Part shown: positions 20,676 through 28,932 of the stretch, piece after piece
Numbering within the stretch: position 1 is the stretch's first letter
Layout of the letters: the number at the start of each line of letters is the position of its first letter
The notes under the pieces: generated by a model
Seen by the model: the letters and a program-made list of their open reading frames with translations, nothing else
What the model was told of the DNA's origin: nothing
Databases searched by the model: none
Made by a program: the position numbers and the translations under genes
NCBI GenBank assembly: GCA_013178415.1
Contig: JABLXA010000008.1
Location: 62,001 to 126,000, forward strand
DNA length: 64,000 nucleotides
Source: Bacillota bacterium
GTDB taxonomy: Bacteria; Bacillota; SHA-98; Ch115
Reading direction: 5' to 3'

Positions 20676-21719
20676 TCACGGTTTCAGCAGAATCTTCCCC
20701 TTTACTTTCCCCGACATCAGATCCTCAAAGGCTTTGGAGATTTGCCCAAGGGGGACGATTCTATCTATTAACCTATCGCAACCGAGGCGTCCTTTCTGAA
20801 AATAATAGACCGCTAATTCCCATTCCTTACCCGGGAAGGGGGCCGAGTATGACATCCAGGAGCCGCGAATAGTGAGTTCTTTTCTGTTTATATTCTCAAA
20901 TTCCCTGAGGGTGAACGAGATATTTCCTGAGGGCGTCCCGATGAACATTACCTTACCCTTGTTGGAGGCAATCTCGATGCTGAATTTCTCCGTGGATGCT
21001 ACCCCCGCCGCCTCTACCACAAGCTCAAAGCCCCGGCCATTGGTCTCTTGCTTGACGATTTCTTGAAATCCCTCATCTCGCGTGTTCAGGCATACATCCG
21101 CTCCATATTCCTCCGCCATTTTCAACCTGGTATCATCGATATCAAAGGCGAAAATGCGTTTAGCTCCCAAGATTCTCGCGCATTGGAGGACGAGCAACCC
21201 GATCGTTCCCATTCCCATGATCGCTACGTCTGAGCCACCACGGAAGTCAATGCCAAATAGGCCATGAAACGCTACAGTGGCAGGCTCAAAGAACGCGCCC
21301 TGTTCATATGATACTCCCTCGGGAAGTTTGACTGCATTGATACCTGGGAGTTTCACATATTCAGCCCAGCTCCCAAAAACCCTGGAGCCTATAAATGTAT
21401 AGTGCTTGCATTGGGCGTAATTTCCCTGCACGCAGTCCACGCACCTGTGACAGGGAATGAGAGGAGCGCCGGCGACACGATCCCCCACTGATATACCCCT
21501 TACCTGTTTCCCCACCTCCGCAACCTCTCCCGAGAATTCATGACCCAGCACGATTGGGTAATAGTGGGCCGCATTCCCCAATACGCGCGGTACATCGGAT
21601 CCGCAGATTCCGGTAGCTTTCACATTCACCAGGATCTCATCGTCATTGATTTGGGGCACCTCTATCTCTTCGTAGCGAATATCTCTTTGACCATGCAATA
21701 CTGCAGCTTTCATCATCAA
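20676..21719 (-). CDS. Zinc-binding dehydrogenase, galactitol-1-phosphate / sorbitol dehydrogenase-like
   Basis: Medium-chain dehydrogenase of 347 aa that oxidises a secondary alcohol of a polyol or polyol phosphate with NAD(P). Catalytic zinc ligands are C39 (GICGSDVPR), H60 and E61 (GHEFSGE); structural zinc cysteines are C90, C93, C96 and C104. The nucleotide-binding fold reads AIMGMGTIGLLV and the aspartate FAFDIDDTRL after strand 2 suggests NAD. The stretch ICGSDVPRVLGNAAHYYPIV is very like galactitol-1-phosphate 5-dehydrogenases (GatD). The gene reads toward the deacetylase operon and lies 6 bp upstream of the kinase gene's stop, i.e. kinase then dehydrogenase form one minus-strand operon. 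No phosphotransferase system is present, so the substrate may be a free polyol or sugar. Confidence 0.9.
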   Translation of the reverse strand: MMMKAAVLHGQRDIRYEEIEVPQINDDEILVNVKATGICGSDVPRVLGNAAHYYPIVLGHEFSGEVAEVGKQVRGISVGDRVAGAPLIPCHRCVDCVQGNYAQCKHYTFIGSRVFGSWAEYVKLPGINAVKLPEGVSYEQGAFFEPATVAFHGLFGIDFRGGSDVAIMGMGTIGLLVLQCARILGAKRIFAFDIDDTRLKMAEEYGADVCLNTRDEGFQEIVKQETNGRGFELVVEAAGVASTEKFSIEIASNKGKVMFIGTPSGNISFTLREFENINRKELTIRGSWMSYSAPFPGKEWELAVYYFQKGRLGCDRLIDRIVPLGQISKAFEDLMSGKVKGKILLKP

Positions 21720-21725
21720 TCCCCT

Positions 21726-23267
21726 TCAGCGTTCGACTTGCATACTTAATTCGTGGAGAAGGTCGAAACAATCTCGCAGCCTATTGTATAGTTCGATGTA
21801 TAGTTCATAATACCTCTGGTAGATGCGGTGATTCGACTCATCAGGAATATGGGTCCGCTGGATATGCACTGTTCGATTCACAGCTTCCTCGAAATTCTTA
21901 TAAACCCCCACACCTATCCCGGCTAACATGGCAGCCCCAAGGGTGGTGGCATGATCAGAAGAGGGTACGTGAGTAGGTCTTCCAGTGATATCGGCTTTGA
22001 TCTGAGTCCATACCCGGCTGTTGGAAGCCCCTCCTACGCTAACGAGTTCGCTGGCATGAGCCTTTACCTCTTCCGCAGTGTCGAGGTTATGGAGGAGTGA
22101 ATAGCCCACTCCCTCCATGATGGAGCGGATGATGTGAGCCTCTGTCTTATCGTAGGAAAGCCCAAAGAAGACCCCTCGGGCTTTGTTATTCCATATTGGG
22201 GATCGTTCTCCGGCCATGTAGGGGAGAAAGATGAGTCCATCGCTCCCTGGTCTGATTTGGCTCGCCTCCTCGCTCATGACCTCAAATGGGCTGATCCCGC
22301 GCTCTTTGGCCACCTGCCGGGCCCCGGCCCCCAGGTGTTCATCGAACCACTTGAGCGTTCCCGCGCCCCCCACCGTGCCTCCTTGGAGAAGCCATTGACC
22401 CGGGAGCACATGATAGCCTAGGATGAGTTTATGGTGGATCAGGGGCTGGTCAACCTGGATGCTCATGCCGCCAGCCTGGCCTCCCTGCTCTTGAGTCTGA
22501 CCGGGTCTGATAACTCCTGCGCCCAAGGTGCAACAAGCCGCGTCGAGTCCCCCTGCCACTACCGGCGTTCCCTCACATAGGCCCGTTTCTCCTGCGGCCT
22601 GGCGGGTGACGCCTCCTACCACCTCGTGGCAATGATAAATTGGCGCGACCTTCTCCAGGGAAAGGTCCAATTCATCAGCCATCTCTTCATCCCAGGCACC
22701 TTTCGAGATATTGAAGAAATGAAACCCATATCCCTGTGAGTAGTCTTGAGAATACATCCCTGTAAGTTTGAAAACTATAAAGGCGTTGCTCTGCAGGAAT
22801 TTATGAGCCCTGTTATATACCTCAGGCTCATTTTCCTTGAGCCACAGCATCTTGGGAACAATATATGCAGGGTCCACCGGGTTACCGTTTAGGTTGATAA
22901 GCCTGTCTTCCCCTGATTTGTCTTTCATCCACTGAGCTTGCTCGGTCGCCCTCCTGTCGAGCCAGATCATGACATTATGAAGAGGGGTTCCCCTCTCATC
23001 GACGGGGAGGCAGGACCAGCTCTGGCCCGCCACCCCAACAGCGGCGATCTCGTCAGGGCGGATTGCATGGTCCCGCATCATCGCTTGGATAGCATCACAG
23101 GCAGCATGCCACCATTCCCCGGCATCTTGCTCCACATAGCCAAAGTGGGGATAATATGTCTTGTAATTCATTGTAACTGTGCCAGCAATCTGACCCTCAA
23201 GGCCAAACGCGGCTACCTTGCAACCTGAGGTCCCAATATCTATCCCCAAGAGTAGTCTCCTGCTCAT
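21726..23267 (-). CDS. FGGY-family carbohydrate kinase (xylulokinase-like)
   Basis: Cytoplasmic ATP-dependent sugar kinase of about 513 aa. The N-terminal phosphate-binding motif LLLGIDIGTSGCKV, the YVEQDAGEWW block, the domain-linking AGGLDAACCTLGAG and the second FGGY signature region EGVGYSLLHNLDTAEE, then VSVGGASNSRVWTQIKADI are all seen. The overall pattern is closest to xylulokinases, but family members phosphorylate several ketoses and polyols, so I give no symbol. The frame extends to 23297, but ATG 23267 (MSRRLLLGID) lies right behind AAGGGGAAGG. It is followed 6 bp later by the zinc dehydrogenase, a pairing that suggests phosphorylation and oxidation of the same sugar or polyol. Confidence 0.9.
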   Translation of the reverse strand: MSRRLLLGIDIGTSGCKVAAFGLEGQIAGTVTMNYKTYYPHFGYVEQDAGEWWHAACDAIQAMMRDHAIRPDEIAAVGVAGQSWSCLPVDERGTPLHNVMIWLDRRATEQAQWMKDKSGEDRLINLNGNPVDPAYIVPKMLWLKENEPEVYNRAHKFLQSNAFIVFKLTGMYSQDYSQGYGFHFFNISKGAWDEEMADELDLSLEKVAPIYHCHEVVGGVTRQAAGETGLCEGTPVVAGGLDAACCTLGAGVIRPGQTQEQGGQAGGMSIQVDQPLIHHKLILGYHVLPGQWLLQGGTVGGAGTLKWFDEHLGAGARQVAKERGISPFEVMSEEASQIRPGSDGLIFLPYMAGERSPIWNNKARGVFFGLSYDKTEAHIIRSIMEGVGYSLLHNLDTAEEVKAHASELVSVGGASNSRVWTQIKADITGRPTHVPSSDHATTLGAAMLAGIGVGVYKNFEEAVNRTVHIQRTHIPDESNHRIYQRYYELYIELYNRLRDCFDLLHELSMQVER

Positions 23268-23301
23268 GACCTTCCCCTTCTTGTGTCCAGTCATCATTGA
23301 C

Positions 23302-23520
23302 TCACATGCACTTTTCTACGATCTCCATAAGGTCCTTTTTGGAAGCTAATTTGGGATGCCCTTTTAGATCTGGCTGGAAGCTATTATATACCAGATCACA
23401 GAAATTTTCGATCTGTCCCCGCTTCAAGCCATAACCACCGAAGCCGGCATCGACTCCTATACGGTTGAAAAGGCCGGTAAGGATAGATGGGAGCCTAGAG
23501 GCCTTTTCCGCAAACTCGTC
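23302..23520 (-). pseudogene. C-terminal remnant of an iron-type alcohol dehydrogenase
   Basis: The minus strand encodes about 73 residues ending at a TGA (23302-23304): segments SILTGLFNRIGVDAGFGGYG, LKRGQIENFCDLVYNS, LKGHPKLASKKDLMEIVEKC. This matches the helical C-terminus of group III (Fe-dependent) alcohol dehydrogenases, where a 'eedi..l...' helix is followed by 'nPr..t.eei..il'. The frame cannot be followed past about 23520 into the rest of such an enzyme; the next 300 bp are unrelated. I take it as the leftover end of a deleted gene upstream of the kinase. Family call is by pattern only. Confidence 0.5.
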
Positions 23521-23827
23521 GCCATCGGTCTAGGGCGACCGAAAACTCATCACCAGCAGTTTGAAGTAGCCAAGGGCTCGCCACCCATTTTAGAGATCTG
23601 GCTAAAAGTTTTTACCCGCGCTTTGGGGCGGCGAGGAAATATCCACCCGCTCCGGAGACCTGGTCAAGATACCGCCAGGTACTCGAGGGCCCGCTCCCTT
23701 TGAGAAATCACGCATGCCTATATGATAGACTCATCTTCAGAATTAGGCATGGCACGAGATGTCTACAGAAAAATCTTTCTCGCTAAGCAGGAATTTATGA
23801 GTATGGGTTGAAGTATATAGATAACGT

Positions 23828-23842
23828 CCGGAACCGGTTTCG
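23828..23842. promoter_or_regulatory. AACCGGTT operator, copy 1 (LacI-type)
   Basis: CCGGAACCGGTTTCG, centred on the palindrome AACCGGTT (23832-23839) with the central CG typical for LacI/GalR operators. It lies about 180 bp ahead of the LacI gene starting at 24016; a near-identical copy follows that gene at 25155. Confidence 0.6.
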
Positions 23843-23850
23843 AATAAACC

Positions 23851-23970
23851 TTAATCCGAGTCCAAGTCTGAATCCAAATTTGATCCTGATCCTGATCCTG
23901 ATCCTGATCCTGATCCTGACTCTGACTCTGACTCTGGTTCTGATGTTAATCTCGATTTTAATTCTGACGT
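23851..23970 (+). repeat. Hexanucleotide tandem array (20 units)
   Basis: 120 bp read as 20 consecutive 6-mers of the form NNANTC-like: five degenerate units, six perfect TGATCC (23881-23916), three perfect TGACTC (23917-23934), then six degenerate units. The centre is homogeneous and both flanks decay, as expected for a slippage-born microsatellite that ages outward. It lies between the operator copy at 23828 and the LacI start at 24016. On the minus strand it would encode alternating Arg-Ile/Arg-Val, which I regard as spurious. Confidence 0.9.
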
Positions 23971-24015
23971 GGTGTGATAGGGTCTGATCCGGTCCGGTGG
24001 TGGATCGATGAGGGT

Positions 24016-25083
24016 ATGAATATAAACGATATCGCGAGGCTTGCCAACGTCTCAAAAGCTACAGTATCGCGCGCTTTAAATCATAGGAAAGATGTGAGTG
24101 AGGAGACCAGGGAGCGTATCCTCCGGATTGTCAACGAAGTGGGGTATAGCCGGAACTTCGTGGCGAGGGGGCTCGCGACCAAGAGGCTTCAAAGCATAGG
24201 GCTTGTGATTCCCAGGTCCGCGAGATTCATTTTCGGAAACCCTTATTTCAGTGAGCTTATTCAGGGAATAGGGGAGGTTGTTGATGTCCGGGGGTATCAC
24301 CTGGTGCTGAGCACTTCTCCTGATAAGTCAGTCTATCTCCGACTTTTCAGCGAGAAGCGGGTAGATGGCTTAATACTCCTGGGCAGCGGGATCAGGGAGT
24401 CTGATTTTGAGAAGATAAACTCGATGCTTGGGCATGATTTCCCTGTGGTTTTGATAAATAGGAGAAGTCGGAAGTTCAGGTGTCCTGCTGTGACAGTAGA
24501 TGATACTGATGGCGTCTTCCAGGCGATTGGGCATCTGTATGAACTTGGTCACAGGAGTATCGCCACCATCGCAGGTCCTCCGGAATCGATTCATGGTGGC
24601 GAGAGACTGGAGGCCTACCGTCGGGCGCTTGAAGATTATGGACTAGCAGTTGATGAACGCCTCGTGGTTCTGAGTGATGATACGGAGAACGGCGGATATA
24701 AGGCCGCAAAGGAACTCTCTTCTCGCGGGGTGGAGTTTACCGCCATTTTCGCGGCAAACGATCTAATGGCCCTTGGAGCCATGGGGTATTTTCAGGATTC
24801 AGGTATGAGGATCCCTGATGATGTGTCTATCGTAGGATTTGACGACATACACCTTGCCTCGCTTGTGAGGCCCTCCCTTACGACGATAAAGCAATCCATC
24901 AGGGAGGTGGGCGAGACAGCCGCCCGTCTTCTCCTGGATATTCTTGAAAGAAAAGATGGGACGTTGCGAGCGGGTGAGGTTAAGCTTCCTACAGAACTCA
25001 AGGTGAGACAGAGTTCTGGGCCTCCACGCAAAGTAGTAGCAGTAAAAGATATGCAGGGCGGCCTAGGCGTCTGGATGGAATGA
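24016..25083 (+). CDS. LacI/GalR-family transcriptional regulator
   Basis: Sugar-responsive DNA-binding protein of about 355 aa. The N-terminus MNINDIARLANVSKATVSRAL is a canonical LacI helix-turn-helix; the hinge and effector domain follow with SIGLVIPRSARFIFGNPYFS, HRSIATIAGPPES and SIVGFDDIHLASLVRP. Translation probably starts at ATG 24016; GATGAGGG is close upstream, and the longer frame from 23974 adds non-conserved residues. The matching operators at 23828 and 25155 bracket the gene and suggest that it represses itself and the following TIM-barrel/glycosidase-like operon. The hexamer array in its leader could influence promoter spacing. Confidence 0.93.
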   Translation: MNINDIARLANVSKATVSRALNHRKDVSEETRERILRIVNEVGYSRNFVARGLATKRLQSIGLVIPRSARFIFGNPYFSELIQGIGEVVDVRGYHLVLSTSPDKSVYLRLFSEKRVDGLILLGSGIRESDFEKINSMLGHDFPVVLINRRSRKFRCPAVTVDDTDGVFQAIGHLYELGHRSIATIAGPPESIHGGERLEAYRRALEDYGLAVDERLVVLSDDTENGGYKAAKELSSRGVEFTAIFAANDLMALGAMGYFQDSGMRIPDDVSIVGFDDIHLASLVRPSLTTIKQSIREVGETAARLLLDILERKDGTLRAGEVKLPTELKVRQSSGPPRKVVAVKDMQGGLGVWME

Positions 25084-25154
25084 GAGTGAGATTTGGCCGA
25101 TGGTGAGAGTATCGCATAGCATCTTATACTAAAAATGGAACGTCGCTGCAAGTT

Positions 25155-25169
25155 ACGGAACCGGTTACG
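25155..25169. promoter_or_regulatory. AACCGGTT operator, copy 2 (LacI-type)
   Basis: TACGGAACCGGTTACGG is centred on AACCGGTT (25159-25166), matching the site at 23828 in 12 of the central 13-15 positions by eye. It lies about 55 bp ahead of the TIM-barrel gene start at 25219, the position of a repressor site. Confidence 0.65.
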
Positions 25170-25218
25170 GGGATCTATGCTCATTATCTATGGACATCAT
25201 GGTAAGGGAGGGATTTTT

Positions 25219-26034
25219 GTGAGGCTTGGGCTATTGACAAATTGCTTCAGAGGGAGGAGCCTCCTTGAAATCGCGGACTGGGCGCACGCCAATGGCTTCT
25301 CCGCATTGGAGGTAGGCCCCCATATCCAATTGGATGCGGATGTTTTCCGTAAGGCGCAGGAGAAGATTGAAATATGCGCTTTAATCTATTGCAGGAATTT
25401 CTTTGATTCAGACCCGGCGGTAGCTGAAGGACATGTCAAAAACCTCAAGGCGCGGATAGAATTTGCCATTAAGCTCAATATACCGTTAATTGTGACTTCG
25501 ACGGGCATAGTTGAGGGCGCGGGATATGAGGGAAGCATTGATAGGGTAGTCGGGTTCTTTGAGGAGATGGTTGAGCTGATAGGTGACAGCCCTCTCCGCA
25601 TTGCATTCGAAAATTGCCCTGCGATGGGGAATATAGCCATATCCCCATATATGTGGTCGAAGCTTTTCGAGAAACTACCCCCTGAGAAGTTCGGTCTTGC
25701 ATATGATCCTTCACATCTGGTATGGCAGCTCATAGATCCATACAGGCATATAGAGGAGGTTAAAGATAGGATTTTCCATGTGCATGCCAAGGATACACAG
25801 GTCCGGCGGAATATTCTTGAGAATGCCGGTATTCTCATGCATCGTCTATGGTGGAAACATAGGCTCCCCGGCCTTGGGGATATAGACTGGGATCGGATGA
25901 TAGAGACGCTCAGAAGGGCTGGATATGATGGGATTGTAAGCGTAGAACACGAGGATCCTGAATGGGAAGGTAGTTATGAGAAGGTGGAAAGGGGGCTTTT
26001 GATGACTCATGAGCATCTGGCCAGACTTGTCTGA
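25219..26034 (+). CDS. Sugar phosphate isomerase/epimerase-like TIM-barrel protein
   Basis: Cytoplasmic protein of about 271 aa with the AP_endonuc_2 / xylose-isomerase-like TIM-barrel fold. Typical metal-site strands are seen: ALEVGPHI (strand 2), IAFENCPAMG (glutamate), GLAYDPSHLVWQ (aspartate and histidine), FHVHAKDTQ (histidine) and VSVEHEDPEWEG (final glutamate). Members isomerise or epimerise keto-sugars, sugar phosphates or inosose, or dehydrate keto-inositols, so the exact reaction is open. The frame extends to 25135, but GTG 25219 (VRLGLLTNCFRG) has GGGAGGG six bases upstream and gives the family N-terminus. A LacI operator just upstream implies sugar control. It is the first of three such proteins within 4 kb. 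Confidence 0.88.
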   Translation: MRLGLLTNCFRGRSLLEIADWAHANGFSALEVGPHIQLDADVFRKAQEKIEICALIYCRNFFDSDPAVAEGHVKNLKARIEFAIKLNIPLIVTSTGIVEGAGYEGSIDRVVGFFEEMVELIGDSPLRIAFENCPAMGNIAISPYMWSKLFEKLPPEKFGLAYDPSHLVWQLIDPYRHIEEVKDRIFHVHAKDTQVRRNILENAGILMHRLWWKHRLPGLGDIDWDRMIETLRRAGYDGIVSVEHEDPEWEGSYEKVERGLLMTHEHLARLV

Positions 26035-26181
26035 GTATTGGCCTCTGCATATTCATGATGAATGGACAAATTCCGATCCCCATAATTTGGTATATTGTCG
26101 TTTAGGAGAATTGAGAGATAAGAGGAGCATGGATTTTGAGATGCCCTCAGTTTCGCTACACGTGACAGGAGGTAGATCTCA

Positions 26182-27198
26182 TTGAAGAGTTGCTGCAATC
26201 ATAAAGTCAATAATATCGGGTCTTGTCCCCTGGCGAGGAAGTGGATGGGGATCGCTCCTCTATTTGATCCGGAGAAGGGCGTAACTGTGCTAGAGCCGCT
26301 TGGGACCGGGAGCGGTTACTGGGTTGGGGCTCCGGGCGTGATCTATGATGACGAGAAGAACAGGTTCTATCTGTATTACAGGTTGAGGATACCAAAACCA
26401 GGCCGGGGTATCGAATGCCGAGTCGCTGAAAGTGAAGATGGGCTGCACTTCACGGACATCTGGAGCGCAAAAAAAGAGCAATTCCCCACAAGTTCCATGG
26501 AAAGGGCAAGCCTAACCAAGTGTCTCGATGGCCTTTACAGATTATATGTGAGCTATGTAGATCCTATCGATAACAAGTGGCGGACTGACATGATGGAAGC
26601 GAAATCTCCTTCAGAGTTTGATATTTCGTCCCGGAAGAAAGTCTTCACCGCCTCTGATGTGGGGGCCGAAGGCGTCAAAGATCCATATGTGGTCATAATC
26701 GGAAGGTTATACTACATGTTCCTCAGTTATGCCCCGACGCCTACGGGGATAGACGAGAATCTGCGGCAGGAGATGCACGCAACGGCTGATGTTTACAACA
26801 CAGGCCTTACAAGATCGCACTCCGCGCTTGCAATAAGCTCCGACGGTGTCAACTTCAAATGGCTGGGGGATGTCATGTCTCCGGGTTCCTCAGGATGGGA
26901 TAGCTATGCAACGAGAATATGTTCCGTGGTCTACATCCCCCCTGTTTTCACGGTCTTTTACGATGGCAGCGCTGATGTCTCGGAAAACTATGAGGAGCGC
27001 ACCGGCCTTGCGATTTCATGGGATCTCAGGCGCTTCGAGAAGATCACAGGCAATGGCCCAATCCTGGTGTCCCCCCACGCACGCGGCACTTTGAGATATA
27101 TGGATGTGATCCAGTTCGAAGATGAGATCTTCTACTATTACGAATATGCAAGGGGGGATGGGTCGCACGAGCTGAGATTGAATAGGGTAAGCGTTTAG
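26182..27198 (+). CDS. Five-bladed beta-propeller glycosidase-like protein (GH43/GH130-related)
   Basis: Soluble protein of 338 aa without signal peptide. Repeated blade patterns such as APGVIYDDEKNRFYLYYR, CRVAESEDGLHFTD, RASLTKCLDGLYRLYVSYVD and AEGVKDPYVVIIGRLYYMFL are those of GH43, GH32, GH68 and GH130 propellers; the KDPYVV strand resembles the central KDPxV block of GH130 phosphorylases and GH43 enzymes. I cannot assign catalytic acids with certainty. Start is TTG 26182 with AGGAGGT eight bases before it; no better ATG exists. It sits between two TIM-barrel isomerase-like genes, so it probably splits the glycosidic or phosphorylatable bond of the imported compound in the cytoplasm (inference). 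Confidence 0.75.
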   Translation: MKSCCNHKVNNIGSCPLARKWMGIAPLFDPEKGVTVLEPLGTGSGYWVGAPGVIYDDEKNRFYLYYRLRIPKPGRGIECRVAESEDGLHFTDIWSAKKEQFPTSSMERASLTKCLDGLYRLYVSYVDPIDNKWRTDMMEAKSPSEFDISSRKKVFTASDVGAEGVKDPYVVIIGRLYYMFLSYAPTPTGIDENLRQEMHATADVYNTGLTRSHSALAISSDGVNFKWLGDVMSPGSSGWDSYATRICSVVYIPPVFTVFYDGSADVSENYEERTGLAISWDLRRFEKITGNGPILVSPHARGTLRYMDVIQFEDEIFYYYEYARGDGSHELRLNRVSV

Positions 27199-27278
27199 GT
27201 AGCCTGAATGTAGGTTCGAGATTGTGGGTCCATAGGAGTCAGGTCAAAATCTCAATACTCGAGGGGTGATACATTCGC

Positions 27279-28091
27279 ATGCATTTGGGTTGTCAAACTA
27301 TCGCATTCGGTCCGGAGAGGCTCCAAAATGACCTTGTAGGCGTGCTGGATAAGATAGCGGCTATAGGGTACGAGGGTATCGAGATAGGTGCGCGCTTTCT
27401 TGACCTGGATTCACCCGGGGCTTTCGCGAAACTGTTGCAAGAACGTAGTCTTGCCTTGGCTGGCCTGCATCACGGTGCCAATCTTTATGCCCCCCAAAAC
27501 CTCCAAGATCTTGTGGCACACTTCGGGCGTATAGCAAGTTTTGGGAAGAGTATAGGGTGCAGGAATGTGATTGTAAGCGGGGCTAGCAAGGAAGGCGGTT
27601 TAGGCCCGGAGGAAATCGCCTCGCAGGCCCGGAGTCTAAATATCATAGGACGTGCTTGCGCAGAATCCGGCGCCATGGCTCTTTATCACAATCATGCCTG
27701 GGAATTCATGAATGACGGTGCAGTTATAAAAGAAATCTGTAGACTTACCGATCCGGAGTTTGTCGGGTTTGCGGTAGATCTCGGGTGGGCGAACTATGCG
27801 GGAAGCGACCCCAGCAAGGTCTTGCTGGATCATAGGGATCGCGTAAAGCATGTACATGTCAGAGACCAGAAAGGTAAGTATTTTGTTGAGCTGGGACATG
27901 GTGATATCGACAATGAACACATCGTGGAGACTCTAAGGGAAATAGGATTTGATGGCTGGGTTGTGGTAGAGATGGAACTCCACGCCCCCCATTATGGTGG
28001 ACGGCTTGAACCCGCCGAGAGTGTGGCGATTGGTTTTGGTTATATGAGGGCGCTCTTTGCTGTAGCTGGTCCAGGAAGGGGAGTGGCTTAA
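27279..28091 (+). CDS. Sugar phosphate isomerase/epimerase-like TIM-barrel protein
   Basis: Protein of 270 aa, second TIM-barrel isomerase-like member of the cluster. Metal-site strands: GYEGIEIGARF, MALYHNHAWEF (histidine-asparagine-histidine as in inosose dehydratase/epimerase relatives), FVGFAVDLGWANYAG (aspartate), KHVHVRDQKG (histidine) and WVVVEMELHAPH (glutamate). The YHNH and VDLGWAxYAG patterns are those of IolE/inosose-type and 3-keto-sugar dehydratase or isomerase proteins. ATG 27279 follows GAGGGGTG by about nine bases. The stop TAA is followed, in the same frame and without a gap, by a further TIM-barrel coding region (28092-28883). Confidence 0.88.
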   Translation: MHLGCQTIAFGPERLQNDLVGVLDKIAAIGYEGIEIGARFLDLDSPGAFAKLLQERSLALAGLHHGANLYAPQNLQDLVAHFGRIASFGKSIGCRNVIVSGASKEGGLGPEEIASQARSLNIIGRACAESGAMALYHNHAWEFMNDGAVIKEICRLTDPEFVGFAVDLGWANYAGSDPSKVLLDHRDRVKHVHVRDQKGKYFVELGHGDIDNEHIVETLREIGFDGWVVVEMELHAPHYGGRLEPAESVAIGFGYMRALFAVAGPGRGVA

Positions 28092-28883
28092 ATAATACTC
28101 ATAGGATGCGCGGAACAGATTCTACCCGGGGATAATCTGGAGGCCAAATTTGAGGCCGCGAGCCGGCTTGGGTTCGACGCTATAGACCTTGTAGGGAAAG
28201 GTTTGAAAGCCAACGCAGAGATCGTAAAGCGTTTTGCCCGAGAAACGGGGTTGAAAGTAGGAGCCATCTACAGCCGGCTATCAGGTTGCCTCTTGGATCC
28301 TGACCCAAAGGTGCGAGAGCTTGCTATAACGGAGTTGAAAGATCGATTGGAAAGCGCCGCAGAGATAGGCGCGATTGGGGTGATATTTGTTCCCATCTTC
28401 GGCGCGGCCCGACTCCCCGACCTACGACCATTGTTTGCATCAGTGTCTGAATTGGAAGGAGAGCTTCTTGTTGGCCTCTTGAAGGAGATTGCTAAGGAAG
28501 CTGAATCGCTTAGAACCACCCTAATCCTTGAGCCGTTGAACAAACAAGAGACCCATTTTATCAATACCCTGCCACAGGCAGTGAGAATATGTGATCGAGT
28601 CGGGAGCGGTGCCCTCAAGATCGTTGCTGATGTTTATCATATGAATCTGGAGGGGGAGGATCTTGTAAGGGCGATAACGGAAGCAGCGCCATATATCGCC
28701 CATGTGCATCTTTCGAATTCGGACCGTACAATCCCTACGCCGGAGGATATAGATTTTGGTTCAATCCTGACAGCGCTCGATTCCATTCATTACAAGGGTT
28801 GTGCAGCTCTTGAGTGTAAAGCTCCAGAGAATAGCGAAGCATTAGGTCATTCGGCGAAGTTTCTAAAGGGGTTCCTCAAATAG
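28092..28883 (+). CDS. TIM-barrel isomerase-like protein without a standard start codon
   Basis: The longest conventional ORF starts at TTG 28203, but the frame is open back to the stop of the preceding gene and the upstream codons read like the N-terminus of the family: ILIGCAEQILPGDNLEAKFE, then ASRLGFDAIDLVGKG. Strand 1 and helix 1 of the barrel would be missing if translation began at 28203. Between 28092 and 28203 there is no ATG, GTG or TTG in frame; the first codons are ATA ATA, and AAGGGGAG lies eight bases before 28092. Either AUA is used, or the start mutated, or the TAA of the upstream gene is read through. Further motifs: TLILEPLNKQETHF, KIVADVYHMNLEG, AHVHLSNSDR, GCAALECKAPE, all normal for this fold. 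Likely a functional third isomerase-like enzyme, but possibly impaired. Confidence 0.7.
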   Translation: MILIGCAEQILPGDNLEAKFEAASRLGFDAIDLVGKGLKANAEIVKRFARETGLKVGAIYSRLSGCLLDPDPKVRELAITELKDRLESAAEIGAIGVIFVPIFGAARLPDLRPLFASVSELEGELLVGLLKEIAKEAESLRTTLILEPLNKQETHFINTLPQAVRICDRVGSGALKIVADVYHMNLEGEDLVRAITEAAPYIAHVHLSNSDRTIPTPEDIDFGSILTALDSIHYKGCAALECKAPENSEALGHSAKFLKGFLK

Positions 28884-28932
28884 ACAAGATCTTAAGGCTC
28901 AAGATGGTATCTATGCAAGGAGGGATAGAACC

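Noticed and set aside
23795-24055. Minus-strand ORF encoding an alternating Arg-Ile protein
   Set aside because: It is only the translation of the hexanucleotide array; no ribosome binding site and no family.
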